Assembly: GCA_024402135.1 (NCBI GenBank)
Contig: JAKSJN010000004.1
Coordinates: 1 to 64,000 of the forward strand
Origin: Bacteroidales bacterium
Lineage (GTDB): Bacteria; Bacteroidota; Bacteroidia; Bacteroidales; UBA932
Length of the DNA: 64,000 bases
Direction of reading: 5' to 3'
Shown here: one piece after another, positions 10,272-19,037 of the stretch
Layout: each line of letters starts with the position of its first letter
Position numbering within the stretch: position 1 is the stretch's first letter
Program-made: the position numbers and the translations under genes
Notes under the pieces: generated by a model
Databases searched by the model: none
The model's input: only the letters and a program-made list of their open reading frames with translations
Told to the model about the DNA's origin: nothing

Positions 10272-10892
10272 ATGATGGATTTCTTATTTGTTCTGAAGGC
10301 TCCGATCATTGGACTTATCGCTGCAATTCCGGTAGGCCCGGTGGCAATCATGGCTGTCCAGAAAAGTATCAGCGACGGAAGGAAGCCCGGACTGTCATGC
10401 GGTCTGGGTGGTACGTTCGTAGACACACTGTGTGCAACCATTGCTGTATTTGCGATCTCCTCTCTCGGAGACTTCATCGACAGGAACTCAAGAGTCATCA
10501 GCCTTGTCGGAGGACTGCTGGTGGCCATCCTGGGTGTTTCCATGATGTTCGCCAAGATAAAGGAGCATAGAGGAGAGCGCCGTTCGCGCAGCTATGATCC
10601 GTACAACTTTCTCAAGGCGGTAGGAATGGGACTGGGCAATCCTGCGTGTCCGGCCGTAATGCTGGCCCTTTTTGCCGGATTCCGTATGGATCTTTCGGAC
10701 CAGAGCCCGCTCATACATGTCCTGGCCATCCTGGGTGTCTCTTTCGGTTCTGCGACATACTGGTATTTCCTAACCAAGGCCGTAGCATATGTGGGCGACC
10801 GTTTCAACATCAACATACTTCTCTGGATCAACCGTATTGCGGGTTTCGCGGTAGCAATATTCGGCGTCATACTTCTGGCCAAGAGTTTCTGA
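10272..10892 (+). CDS. LysE/RhtB family exporter
   Basis: A membrane protein of 206 residues with about six hydrophobic segments. It opens with FLFVLKAPIIGLIAAIPVGP; the motif PVGPVAIMAVQ is characteristic of LysE/RhtB amino-acid exporters. A middle hydrophilic stretch (KEHRGERRSRSYDP) separates the two halves, as usual in the family, and GLGNPACPAVMLALFAGF matches the second conserved block. An in-frame upstream start was rejected because it precedes the -7 box. The exported substrate cannot be told from sequence. It is divergent from tRNA-Ala. Confidence 0.85.
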   Translation: MMDFLFVLKAPIIGLIAAIPVGPVAIMAVQKSISDGRKPGLSCGLGGTFVDTLCATIAVFAISSLGDFIDRNSRVISLVGGLLVAILGVSMMFAKIKEHRGERRSRSYDPYNFLKAVGMGLGNPACPAVMLALFAGFRMDLSDQSPLIHVLAILGVSFGSATYWYFLTKAVAYVGDRFNINILLWINRIAGFAVAIFGVILLAKSF

Positions 10893-10986
10893 TTTCGCCA
10901 CCCGGACGGGACATTCGCCCTCTTTTTATCTTTTTGACTCTTTTTTATCTTTTCATCGGCAAGTTTTGCAAGAAAACCTGCCCGAT

Positions 10987-12540
10987 ATGTTAGTTTATGT
11001 CAATGGAGCAAAGTGCATAGGAATAGATGCCGTCCGCGTCACGGTCGAGGTTGATATAGTGCCTGGGATAGGCATCCATCTGGTCGGACTGGCGGATACT
11101 GCCGTAAAGGAAAGCCTGCTTAGAACAATTACGGCGTTGCAGTCTCTGGAATTCCACATTCCCGGGAAAAAGATAGTGATCAATCTGGCTCCCGCAGACC
11201 TTCACAAGAATGGCAGCGGTTACGACCTGCCTATCGCCTTGGGCATAATAGCCGCTTCCGGTCAGCGCAGCCTGCCGCTGCTTGAAAACTTTGTCGTGAT
11301 GGGAGAACTTGGTCTGGACGGGTCGGTCAGGCCGGTGCCGGGAGCTCTGCCTGTCGCCGACTATGCGAGGAAGGCCGGATTTTCCGGATGCATCCTCCCG
11401 CGCGAATCAGCTTTCGAGGCAGTAGAATACCGCGATACCAAGGTATATGGAGTGCACAGCCTTATGGAGGTATTGGATATCCTCGGTGGTGAGCTGGACC
11501 ATTCCGGACTCCTTATCTGGAACAGTCAGGAATGTCGGGATACCGGGCATTCCAAGTCTTCTGCGATAAACTCCGACACTCCGGATTTTGCCGATATAGT
11601 CGGCCAGGAAGGGGCAAAGAGAGGTGCCGAGATTGCTTGTGCCGGCAATCACAACATGATTCTGGTCGGTCCGCCGGGTTCCGGAAAGAGTACTTTGGCA
11701 AAGGCGATAGCCGGTATCCTTCCTCCGATGACCATGGAAGAGTCCATAGTGACCAGCAAGATTTATTCAATTGCCGGAATAAGCCGTGGAGGCTTTGGCC
11801 TGATACGCTCGCGGCCATTCCGTGCTCCGCACTACAGTGCATCACTGGCAGCCATCATAGGAGGTGGAGGCGGTGATTCCATCCTGCCCGGGGAAGTGAC
11901 CCTGTCCCAGAACGGAGTCTTGTTCATGGATGAGTTCGGTCAGATGTCCAAAAGTGTAGTCGAGGCGCTTCGTGGACCGTTGGAAGACCGCAAGGTCATG
12001 ATTTCCCGTTTGCGTTCAAAGGTCGAATATCCCGCTTCGTTCATGCTGGTAGCTGCATCCAATCCCTGTCCTTGCGGCTTTTGGGGGGATGGAAACCGCT
12101 GTGTCTGCTCTCCTTCGCGCCGTATGACCTATCTCTCGCGCCTTTCTGGCCCTATTCTGGACAGAATCGACCTGCATGTATGGATGCAACCGGTATCTTC
12201 GGCAATGATGATGGGGCATAAGAAAGGGGAGCGCAGCAGCGTTATCGCCGAGAGGGTCATGCGGGCCCGCGGTATTCAGGAAGAACGTTTCAGGGACGAG
12301 GAGATCCACTCAAACGCGGAGATGACCCCGCGACAGATAGAAAGATACTGCCAGCTGTCCCCGCAGGGTCGTGAGGCTATGGAAAAGATACTTCAGAGGA
12401 TGAACATGTCAATGAGGGCATTCCACCGCATACTCAAGCTTGCGCGGACAATCGCCGACCTCGCCGGCTGCAGGGACATACTGCCGGAGCATCTCATGGA
12501 GGCCGCGTCCTTCAGGTTCCTGGACAAGATCAGCGTATAG
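10987..12540 (+). CDS. ComM/YifB-family AAA+ ATPase (Mg-chelatase-like)
   Basis: The 517-residue product has the three-part layout of the family. It starts with an N-terminal Lon-protease-like ChlI domain (GLADTAVKESLLR, GYDLPIALGIIAASG). An AAA+ core follows with Walker A GPPGSGKSTLAKAIAG near residue 228 and Walker B GVLFMDEFGQM, then a C-terminal domain with NPCPCGFWGD. ComM is a branch-migration helicase in natural transformation in Gammaproteobacteria; in Bacteroidales the role is not established. I chose the ATG before LVYVNGAKC rather than the TTG seven codons earlier. The last 11 bases overlap the convergent gene. Confidence 0.88.
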   Translation: MLVYVNGAKCIGIDAVRVTVEVDIVPGIGIHLVGLADTAVKESLLRTITALQSLEFHIPGKKIVINLAPADLHKNGSGYDLPIALGIIAASGQRSLPLLENFVVMGELGLDGSVRPVPGALPVADYARKAGFSGCILPRESAFEAVEYRDTKVYGVHSLMEVLDILGGELDHSGLLIWNSQECRDTGHSKSSAINSDTPDFADIVGQEGAKRGAEIACAGNHNMILVGPPGSGKSTLAKAIAGILPPMTMEESIVTSKIYSIAGISRGGFGLIRSRPFRAPHYSASLAAIIGGGGGDSILPGEVTLSQNGVLFMDEFGQMSKSVVEALRGPLEDRKVMISRLRSKVEYPASFMLVAASNPCPCGFWGDGNRCVCSPSRRMTYLSRLSGPILDRIDLHVWMQPVSSAMMMGHKKGERSSVIAERVMRARGIQEERFRDEEIHSNAEMTPRQIERYCQLSPQGREAMEKILQRMNMSMRAFHRILKLARTIADLAGCRDILPEHLMEAASFRFLDKISV

Positions 12541-13498
12541 CGATGCACTCCATCTCGATCAGCCATCCGGGACGGCATACGGGTGCGAGAGTAATGACAT
12601 AAGGAATGTCGGAACCGAATCGTTCGGAGAAAAGCGCTGAAACCACATCATGATCTTCGGCGTTCCTCAGATATACAATCATCATGCGGACATCCTTCCA
12701 TGAGCTGGACGCCTCATGTAAAAGAGCCTCGACATTATCCCACATTCGCAGTGTCTGAGCTGAGGTGTCGCCCGGATGAACAATTTCCCCTTTGTTGTTG
12801 ATCGATGCTGTCCCGGAGATGAGTATATGTGATTCTCCTCCGAATTCAACAACGACTCCACGCTCGAAAGTGACGCCATACTCATGAGTTGGGTTGAAGT
12901 TTGCTGGAGCATAGAGGTAATGCTGGGAGAATTCGCCCTTGATGGCAAGAGCATCCATCTGCACGATGGTATCTTGCACCACTGCTCCGCCGCAGATGCC
13001 AGTGCTGGCCAGATAGTGGGTGGCTTTCGTCATTCCCTGCTCCTCGAAATTCTCTCTGCGGCCAACGACAACGCCGCTGTAGTTGCGGTCTATGTCGTCG
13101 ACGAAGAACCATGTGCGGACACAGTTGTCGGAAATGGTGAGATTCTTTTCAGCCAGGTCATTCTCATAGGCCTGAAGAATCTCGCGGGTCTGGTTTTCCG
13201 AGCCAGGGGCATGGCTGCAAAGATTGGTGCTCCAGAGAAACTCTACAGCGCAGTCTTTGACAAGATAGATCCATACGGCGATGCTGTCCCTGCCCAGAAT
13301 AGGCTGGATGACGAATGATACTGCTGACAATCCTTCGTTAAAGGAACTGTTGCATAGCAGTTCATCCTTCTGTGAACGTGCTGAAAGGATGTACCGTCTC
13401 ATCGATACGGTATAGTCGGGGTGAGAATCCACAAAGGCCTTTTCTTTCTCTACGAGAGACGCGGCATCTGATGCGCTTAATATCTGGTGAATTTCCAT
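12530..13498 (-). CDS. Rid-fold protein, chorismatase (FkbO/Hyg5)-like
   Basis: The 322-residue protein ends in a domain of about 110 residues with the YjgF/Rid pattern: ILISGTASINNKGEIVHPGD, then QTLRMWDNVEALLHEA, then ITLAPVCRPGWLIEMEC. The long N-terminal half, with SFVIQPILGRDSIAVWIY and RTWFFVDDIDRNY, resembles the N-terminal domain of FkbO/Hyg5-type chorismatases, which are two-domain Rid-fold enzymes. Bacteroidales carry relatives usually annotated only as endoribonuclease L-PSP. I chose the ATG after the promoter rather than an upstream GTG. The substrate is unknown. A chorismate role is tempting beside a trp operon but unproven. Confidence 0.6.
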   Translation of the reverse strand: MEIHQILSASDAASLVEKEKAFVDSHPDYTVSMRRYILSARSQKDELLCNSSFNEGLSAVSFVIQPILGRDSIAVWIYLVKDCAVEFLWSTNLCSHAPGSENQTREILQAYENDLAEKNLTISDNCVRTWFFVDDIDRNYSGVVVGRRENFEEQGMTKATHYLASTGICGGAVVQDTIVQMDALAIKGEFSQHYLYAPANFNPTHEYGVTFERGVVVEFGGESHILISGTASINNKGEIVHPGDTSAQTLRMWDNVEALLHEASSSWKDVRMMIVYLRNAEDHDVVSALFSERFGSDIPYVITLAPVCRPGWLIEMECIAIR

Positions 13499-13510
13499 AA
13501 CTGTCAGATG

Positions 13511-13541
13511 CAAATATGCATAAAAACCGGCAGTTCTCAAA
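13511..13541 (-). promoter_or_regulatory. Promoter of the Rid-fold gene
   Basis: Minus strand TTTG, 19 bases, CATATTTG (one mismatch to TAnnTTTG). It ends 12 bases before the chosen ATG and thereby supports that start. Confidence 0.55.
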
Positions 13542-13562
13542 AAGAGGGGCAAGCTCCAGGAC

Positions 13563-13593
13563 ATTGGGCGCTGACAGTTTTTCACTATCTTTG
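13563..13593 (+). promoter_or_regulatory. Promoter of tsaE
   Basis: ATTG, 19 bases, TATCTTTG: a strong match. It lies back-to-back with the promoter of the divergent gene, and transcription should begin near 13599, some 16 bases before the tsaE ATG. Confidence 0.75.
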
Positions 13594-13614
13594 CGCCAGT
13601 CCAATATCACGCAG

Positions 13615-14040
13615 ATGAAACATGAAATCGTAATAGAGAGCCTGGCGCGCATCGATGAGGCTGCGGCAGAGTTTCTCAGGGAAATAGGGGACAGCCGCCT
13701 TGTCGCATTCTACGCGTCCATGGGGGCAGGAAAGACCACTTTCAGCACGGCAGTTTGCCGTGTACTCGGAGTGGAGGATGATGCTGTCAGCTCGCCGACC
13801 TTCGCCATTGTCAATGAATACCGGGCCGCCTCGGGAGATCCCGTGTTCCACTTCGATTTCTACCGGATAACCAAGCTTGAAGAAGCGCTTGACATCGGTC
13901 TGTATGATTATCTGGACAGTGGGTGTCTATGCCTTATGGAGTGGCCGGAGAACATCGAGGAACTTCTTCCGGAGGAAACCCTCAAGGTCAGCATCGATGT
14001 TCGCGAAGATGGCTCCCGCGTGATCAGCTGGGATGATTGA
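13615..14040 (+). CDS. tsaE: tRNA threonylcarbamoyladenosine biosynthesis ATPase TsaE
   Basis: TsaE works with TsaB and TsaD to make the t6A modification at position 37 of ANN-decoding tRNAs. The 141-residue product has the Walker A loop YASMGAGKTTFST near residue 40, the SSPTFAIVNEY switch, HFDFYRI and LMEWPEN, which are family hallmarks. The ATG after the promoter gives a normal-length protein; upstream in-frame codons overlap the promoter. The 3' end overlaps the convergent lipoprotein gene by 17 bases. Confidence 0.93.
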   Translation: MKHEIVIESLARIDEAAAEFLREIGDSRLVAFYASMGAGKTTFSTAVCRVLGVEDDAVSSPTFAIVNEYRAASGDPVFHFDFYRITKLEEALDIGLYDYLDSGCLCLMEWPENIEELLPEETLKVSIDVREDGSRVISWDD

Positions 14041-15271
14041 TCACGCTGCTGACCCCGGTAATGAATCCATTCACTTCCAGCCTTTCTCTTTTCTCACCCC
14101 AGATTATTTCCGGGAAGGCATTCGCTGCGTACGGTGTGGCGCCGACTACAACCTTGTGTCCTGCATAGCAGCATGCCTGAACGCCCATCCAAAGATAGGT
14201 GGCTTCATGCCTGACTGTACGGTCTTCCGGCCCGGTGATGCTCAGCCACTGAGACGGGTCGTGAGATATATACCAGAGCCCATCTTCGCTTGGAATCAAG
14301 GTATGGATGCCCATCAGTTTCCGTATTGCCCTGTCCACCTGGTGTATCTCGCTGGAAGATGTTCCGTATTTGCTGTCAAACAGGCATAATGCTACAGGTT
14401 CACCCGCTGATACGCTGATATGGCACCCTCTCCTTGCACTTGTATAGCTGCTGCCAAGATTCCTGGACCTGTCACCGACTGTGAATAACAGCCGATCTCC
14501 GTCGCTCTCCAGCAGGCAGGTGGACCCTCCTATTCTGCGCAGGTCCAGAAGGTCGCCCTTGCATGGCACCGCCCTCTCCACTCCGTCCTCGACCAGGACG
14601 GCATTGTCTGGGGACCTGTATGCGAAACAGACATTCCCCTTGTCCAGATACAGAGCCCCACTGGCAAAGTAATTGTCGGCGCCAAGCGCACCGATCAGTT
14701 CTCCGGTGCTGCGCTCCATGACGACGGAGTCTCCGCACCTGTACACAAAGCCTTTCCCGTTCTTCCTCTGTGTCAGGCTGACGAGTCTGTCTCCATCCAT
14801 CAGCAGTCCTTTTATGTATTCGGTTTGAGGTGACCTGAAGATTTCTTTGCCATCAAGCTTGACAACCGTCCCGGCACTTCCGCAGTACTCAGTGACGATG
14901 TGTCCCTGAATGATGTGATGCATGTCCGCTCCTGTGCCGACAGCGTTTGCCGCTCCGGTTGGGATCGTCATTACCCTTTCTCCGTTCCTGAAGAGTACGA
15001 TGGACGCGCCGGAGCCGAGATAGGCACTGTCCCGATGCCAGTCATAGCCTTCGGGATACTCAAGTGCGGATACGTACAGAACGGTATCTTTGCGGAAGCC
15101 CGTCCCTTGGTTCTCTGTTGTATCTTCATGCCCTCTTATTCCCGCCTCCGACACCAGTACTTTGCTTCTTGGTCTGCCGGTTCCAAGTGTTTCTGACGGT
15201 TCGAATACATCGATTGCGCTGCAGGAAACCATAAGGCAGGCAGCCAGAATCTCCAAAATCCATCTCCTCAT
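14024..15271 (-). CDS. Uncharacterised lipoprotein
   Basis: I do not recognise a named family. The 415-residue product opens with MRRWILEILAACLMVSC, a lipoprotein-type signal with cysteine near residue 17, so the mature protein is probably lipid-anchored. The rest has many short beta-like segments with repeated glycine turns (GDRLVSLTQ, GALYLDKGN, GDRLLFTVGD), in keeping with a beta-propeller-like or sensor fold, but this is inference. I chose the start that places the signal at the N terminus. A hairpin terminator separates it from the upstream barrel gene, and its end overlaps tsaE. Confidence 0.6.
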   Translation of the reverse strand: MRRWILEILAACLMVSCSAIDVFEPSETLGTGRPRSKVLVSEAGIRGHEDTTENQGTGFRKDTVLYVSALEYPEGYDWHRDSAYLGSGASIVLFRNGERVMTIPTGAANAVGTGADMHHIIQGHIVTEYCGSAGTVVKLDGKEIFRSPQTEYIKGLLMDGDRLVSLTQRKNGKGFVYRCGDSVVMERSTGELIGALGADNYFASGALYLDKGNVCFAYRSPDNAVLVEDGVERAVPCKGDLLDLRRIGGSTCLLESDGDRLLFTVGDRSRNLGSSYTSARRGCHISVSAGEPVALCLFDSKYGTSSSEIHQVDRAIRKLMGIHTLIPSEDGLWYISHDPSQWLSITGPEDRTVRHEATYLWMGVQACCYAGHKVVVGATPYAANAFPEIIWGEKRERLEVNGFITGVSSVINHPS

Positions 15272-15317
15272 AATCCATCCGGTCCCGTCTTGTGGGACTC
15301 TATGGCAAATAAACGAA

Positions 15318-15352
15318 ATGATCCATTTCCGGGTTATGAGAAAATGGATCAT
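15318..15352 (-). terminator. Inverted repeat, probable terminator
   Basis: A perfect eleven-base inverted repeat (ATGATCCATTT with AAATGGATCAT) is followed on the minus strand by TTCGTTTATTTG. It lies between the barrel protein gene and the lipoprotein gene, both on the minus strand. Confidence 0.5.
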
Positions 15353-15393
15353 CCGTAAGATATATATGTCTCAAAAAAAGATTTTTCTTTTTC

Positions 15394-16602
15394 TTACCTT
15401 CCGAGGTCGAACCTGAGACCGATGTCGAAATTGAACATGTACGGACGGCTGGTCCTGACACTGGTAGGCTGATTGCAGTCGAAATAGTATCGAACGCTCG
15501 GGTCAAGGTAGAGGGACAGCTGTCTGTAGAGATTGAACTCGAGTCCAAGACCGGCTGCAACCGACCACTGGAGGCCTGGAACGCTCTCCTTGTACCAGAA
15601 GCTTTCAGGTTCGCACTTGATGCGATAGTTGTTTGCAAGACCCTTCTCGACGCTTCCTCCGCCATAGACGTAGAAGTCGATGTTTCCGCTCTGGATCACG
15701 TCATAATAGAGATTGAGAGGAATTCCGATATAATGAATCTCGTTATAGATCTCTGTATTGATGGATTTGGTCACCATTCCAGCCCCATCCACTTCATTAT
15801 ACTGTCCGGTAAAGCTTCTGCTGAGCAGGGAGTAGTTGATTCCGGTTCCGAGTGCAAACCTGTCGTTGAGGCTGTATCTGGCACCGATACCGAAAGAGAC
15901 AGGGACTCCGTATGTCGACTGGCTCTTGTCTACGACACCGGTCTTCACGATGGAGCCGCTTCCTGGGGCTCTGTTTATGGAGTTGGGATTCGAAGTCTTG
16001 TCATTGTCGGCAAGATTGCCCTGAAGTGAGAATGAGAACCTCTCTGCGGTTGTCCTTGCTGCCGGTTCATCTTCGAGTCCTTCGAATGGGTCTGACCAGC
16101 TCTCCGGCTCGTTCTTTACGTGATTTTCCGATTTGTCCAGTGCAGGCTGGGTCTCTCCGGGAACGGCATCATACTCATCAGCAGCGGCGGTATCAAATGT
16201 CTGAGGTGCGCTGATCTCTGATGGCATGGTACTTTCAGCCACAGGCTTCTTCTTTATGCTTCCGGATGGAACATCTGCAAACAGCAGATTCCCTTCCTGG
16301 ATCTGTTCACTGATATCAGGGATATTGTCATTATCAACGGAAATGTTCTCTATCCTGCTGTCTGCGGTTATGGTGCCGACATTATTGACGCTTCCGTTGT
16401 GCGATGGAATGAGGAATGCCGCGGCAATCGCTGCCGCTGCCGCAAATCCTGCCGCCGCTCTTCTCCATGTCAGAATGACGCGCTTCGGAGTTGCGATGCG
16501 TGCCTCCACGGCATCCCAGACGCCGGCGGGAACTTCTTCCCGTGCGTCCTCGAGCATCGACTTCATCCGAAGGTCGAAATCTGTCATATCATTCTTCTGC
16601 AT
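15394..16602 (-). CDS. Membrane-anchored outer-membrane beta-barrel protein, sigma-factor partner
   Basis: The 402-residue protein has a short cytoplasm-like N-terminal part (about residues 1-45) and one transmembrane segment rich in Ala (AAAGFAAAAAIAAAFLIP). A polar linker of about 120 residues follows. The C-terminal 200 residues look like an OmpA/PorT-type beta-barrel (YGVPVSFGIGARYSLNDRFALGTG and a final FNFDIGLRFDLGR). It follows the ECF sigma gene by five bases. The layout suggests an anti-sigma-like membrane protein fused to a barrel domain. No classical zinc-binding anti-sigma motif is visible. Confidence 0.7.
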   Translation of the reverse strand: MQKNDMTDFDLRMKSMLEDAREEVPAGVWDAVEARIATPKRVILTWRRAAAGFAAAAAIAAAFLIPSHNGSVNNVGTITADSRIENISVDNDNIPDISEQIQEGNLLFADVPSGSIKKKPVAESTMPSEISAPQTFDTAAADEYDAVPGETQPALDKSENHVKNEPESWSDPFEGLEDEPAARTTAERFSFSLQGNLADNDKTSNPNSINRAPGSGSIVKTGVVDKSQSTYGVPVSFGIGARYSLNDRFALGTGINYSLLSRSFTGQYNEVDGAGMVTKSINTEIYNEIHYIGIPLNLYYDVIQSGNIDFYVYGGGSVEKGLANNYRIKCEPESFWYKESVPGLQWSVAAGLGLEFNLYRQLSLYLDPSVRYYFDCNQPTSVRTSRPYMFNFDIGLRFDLGR

Positions 16603-16607
16603 CTTAA

Positions 16608-17129
16608 TTACCTTCTTTTCCTTATCATATCCTGCAGCATGGTCCTGCCTCTCAGCAACTGGGATCTGGATGTGGCTTCCGAAATTCCAAGGGCATCGGC
16701 GATGTCCTTGTGGGAGAATCCTTCGATCACATACATGTTGAATACGGTCCTGAATCCCGTCGGCAGCGAGGCTACCATTGCCATGAGCTCCTTGTATCCG
16801 ATATCGTCCAGGGCAGAAGAAGCTTCGCTGACTACCGGTGCGGCATCTTCAAGCTCCTTCGTATTCCTCAGGATATCATTTTTCCTCAGGCTCATGAGTG
16901 CAGTATTGACAAAGATCCTGCGGACCCAGCCCTCGAAAGATCCCTCTCCCGAGAAGGTGTCCAGCTTTGAAAACAATGTTACAAATCCGTCCTGGAGAAC
17001 GTCTGCCGCTGATTCCCTGTCACCCATATATCGGATGCAGAGGGCAAACATCTTTGGCGCAAGAGAGTCATATAGCTTCTTCTGCGCACGCCTGTCGCCT
17101 TTCTTGCAAAGGGCTAGAAGTTCCTCCAT
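16608..17129 (-). CDS. ECF-type RNA polymerase sigma factor
   Basis: The 173-residue product has sigma region 2 (KKGDRRAQKKLYDSLAPKMFALCIRY cut here into its two halves: the GDRRAQKKLYDSLAP helix and the SAADVLQDGFVTLF core). Region 4 follows with LPTGFRTVFNMYVIEGFSHKDIA and the helix-turn-helix ALGISEATSRSQLLRGR. I chose the ATG at MEELLALCKKGD because it places region 2 at the usual distance. An in-frame ATG 21 codons upstream is also possible. A weak minus-strand -7 box (TATTTTCG) lies near 17245. It is the first gene of a two-gene unit with the barrel protein. Confidence 0.88.
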   Translation of the reverse strand: MEELLALCKKGDRRAQKKLYDSLAPKMFALCIRYMGDRESAADVLQDGFVTLFSKLDTFSGEGSFEGWVRRIFVNTALMSLRKNDILRNTKELEDAAPVVSEASSALDDIGYKELMAMVASLPTGFRTVFNMYVIEGFSHKDIADALGISEATSRSQLLRGRTMLQDMIRKRR

Positions 17130-17273
17130 TCGGTTCTGGTCAAGGTTTTCTGTACGTTGATTAAGATGCTCCCCGATCGGCAAATGTTGCATGAATGTCA
17201 AAAAAGTTGCAGAATCCGTCGTGAAACAGCGTCTTTCACGCTGACGAAAATAGCGAAAAAAATGAAATTGTAC

Positions 17274-17281
17274 TATTTTTG
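17274..17281 (+). promoter_or_regulatory. -7 box of the TPR gene
   Basis: TATTTTTG matches TAnnTTTG and lies 46 bases before the ATG. No convincing -33 box is visible. Confidence 0.45.
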
Positions 17282-17327
17282 TAGATAGCTTCTTGTCCGC
17301 CATGGACGATGATGGCAAATACTTGAA

Positions 17328-19037
17328 ATGAAAGCTTTAAAGAGATTCATAGGCGTTGTTCTGGTGTCGTTCGGAATCCTTCCGGGACTGTATGCCCAGA
17401 ACCGCAATATCCAGCACACAATAGATGACATGATGCTTGACGGTGTCGCCGCATATAACCTGGGTGACTATGCCAAGGCGCATGCGCTGTTCGGTGCAGT
17501 GACCGATGTCAATCCTCTCAATGATGCGGCTTTCTACTATCTCGGTCTCTGCGACTTCTATATGAACGACATGAAGGCTGCCGAGGCGGAGCTTCGTGAA
17601 GCCGTGTCTCTCGATCCGGCCAACTATTGGTACAAAGACAGGCTCGCAGTCCTCTATTCCATCAAAGGCGAGGACGAGAAGACCGTGGAGATCTATGAGA
17701 GCCTGCTGAAGGATTTCCCGAAGAAGACAGATATCCATTATTCGCTGGTCAATCTGTATGCAAAGCTCGGCCGCGCGGAAAAACTGCTGGAGACGCTGGA
17801 CGCCATAGAGACCATCCAGGGTGTCAGCGAGGCTACAGTCACGACCCGTTATGATGTTCTCATGCACATGGACCGCCGCGACGATGCTTTCCGGGCTCTC
17901 GAGTCATATAATGAGGAATTCGCTTCGGCGAACATTCTGGCAATGATGGGTGACGCAAAGCTCCAGGATTTCGAGGACAGCCTTGCCCTGAAATATTATA
18001 ATGAAGCGCTTTCGTACGAACCGGACTTTGCACCTGCACTCCTCGGACGTGCCGATGTCCACAGGATGCGCCGCGAATATCCGGAGTTCTTCCGCGATGT
18101 CCGCAGCTTCATGAACAATGCGGATATAGTCACTGCCGCCAAGGGTCAGTATCTGGAAACCTTGATGAATCACAGTGACCCGCAGTTCCTCAGTGCTCAT
18201 GCTCCGCAGATCGATTCTCTGTTTGACGGTCTGGCGATGTCTGCCCCGGCCGATACTGCCGTGGTCAATCTTGCGGGAATGTATTTCTACCGCAGCGGAA
18301 ACCATGAGAAATCAAAGGAGTATTTCCGTCAGGCATGGGAGATGAACAAAGAGTCCATAAGCGCTGCTGCCACATATATCCAGGTGCTTGGCCTGACCGA
18401 GGATTGGCAGACCCTGTTCGATGCGGCGGGAACTTTTTCCGAGGCTTTCCCCGATGAGCCTGCATTCTACCAGTACAAGGCAATGTCGGCGTACAATCTG
18501 GAACGGTATGATGACGTCGTAGCATCTTACAAGGCTCTCCAGAAGCAGTTCCCCAAGGACCCGGAGATCCTCGTCGAGTCGTATTCCGGAATAGGTGACG
18601 TGATGCATATGACCGGAAACAGCAAGGAGGCTTTCAAGGCTTATGAAAAGGCCTTGTCCATCAATCCTGGTTATGCTCCTGTGCTGAACAATTATGCGTA
18701 CTACCTCAGCCTCGAGGGCAAGAAGCTCAAGAAGGCATATAATATGAGCAAGATCACGGTGGAGCAGGAACCGGACAATGCGACGTATCTCGACACTTTC
18801 GGCTGGATACTCTATCTTCGTGGACAGGCTCTGGAGGCAAAACCTTTCTTCAAGCATGCCATGCTTTACGGAGGCAAGGACAGCGTGACGGTTCTTGACC
18901 ACTATGCAGAGGTTCTGTACGTGCTTGGAGAATATGATCTGGCCAAGGTTTACTGGAACCAGGCAAAACAGAAGAACAACGGCGAGATTCCTGACCTTGA
19001 GGAAAAGATCGCAAAGAGACTTGAAGCCATAAAGTAA
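17328..19037 (+). CDS. Secreted tetratricopeptide-repeat protein
   Basis: The 569-residue product has an N-terminal signal peptide (FIGVVLVSFGILPGLYAQ) and then at least eight TPR-like helical pairs. Examples are AYNLGDYAKAHALFGAVTDV, SYEPDFAPALLGRADVHRM and the best-formed repeat KEAFKAYEKALSINPGYAPV near residue 440. It is likely a periplasmic or envelope scaffold. The stop codon shares a base with the start of the EnvC-like gene (TAATG), so the two are probably made together and may act together in cell-wall remodelling. Proteins of this layout are common in Bacteroidales, without assigned function. Confidence 0.85.
   Translation: MKALKRFIGVVLVSFGILPGLYAQNRNIQHTIDDMMLDGVAAYNLGDYAKAHALFGAVTDVNPLNDAAFYYLGLCDFYMNDMKAAEAELREAVSLDPANYWYKDRLAVLYSIKGEDEKTVEIYESLLKDFPKKTDIHYSLVNLYAKLGRAEKLLETLDAIETIQGVSEATVTTRYDVLMHMDRRDDAFRALESYNEEFASANILAMMGDAKLQDFEDSLALKYYNEALSYEPDFAPALLGRADVHRMRREYPEFFRDVRSFMNNADIVTAAKGQYLETLMNHSDPQFLSAHAPQIDSLFDGLAMSAPADTAVVNLAGMYFYRSGNHEKSKEYFRQAWEMNKESISAAATYIQVLGLTEDWQTLFDAAGTFSEAFPDEPAFYQYKAMSAYNLERYDDVVASYKALQKQFPKDPEILVESYSGIGDVMHMTGNSKEAFKAYEKALSINPGYAPVLNNYAYYLSLEGKKLKKAYNMSKITVEQEPDNATYLDTFGWILYLRGQALEAKPFFKHAMLYGGKDSVTVLDHYAEVLYVLGEYDLAKVYWNQAKQKNNGEIPDLEEKIAKRLEAIK

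Noticed and set aside
12641..13320. Sizeable plus-strand frames opposite the Rid-fold gene
   Set aside because: They lack promoter and family features, while the minus-strand frame has a promoter and a recognisable fold.
15318..15352. Transposon end or attachment site
   Set aside because: A single short inverted repeat with no transposase, target duplication or second end; better read as a terminator.
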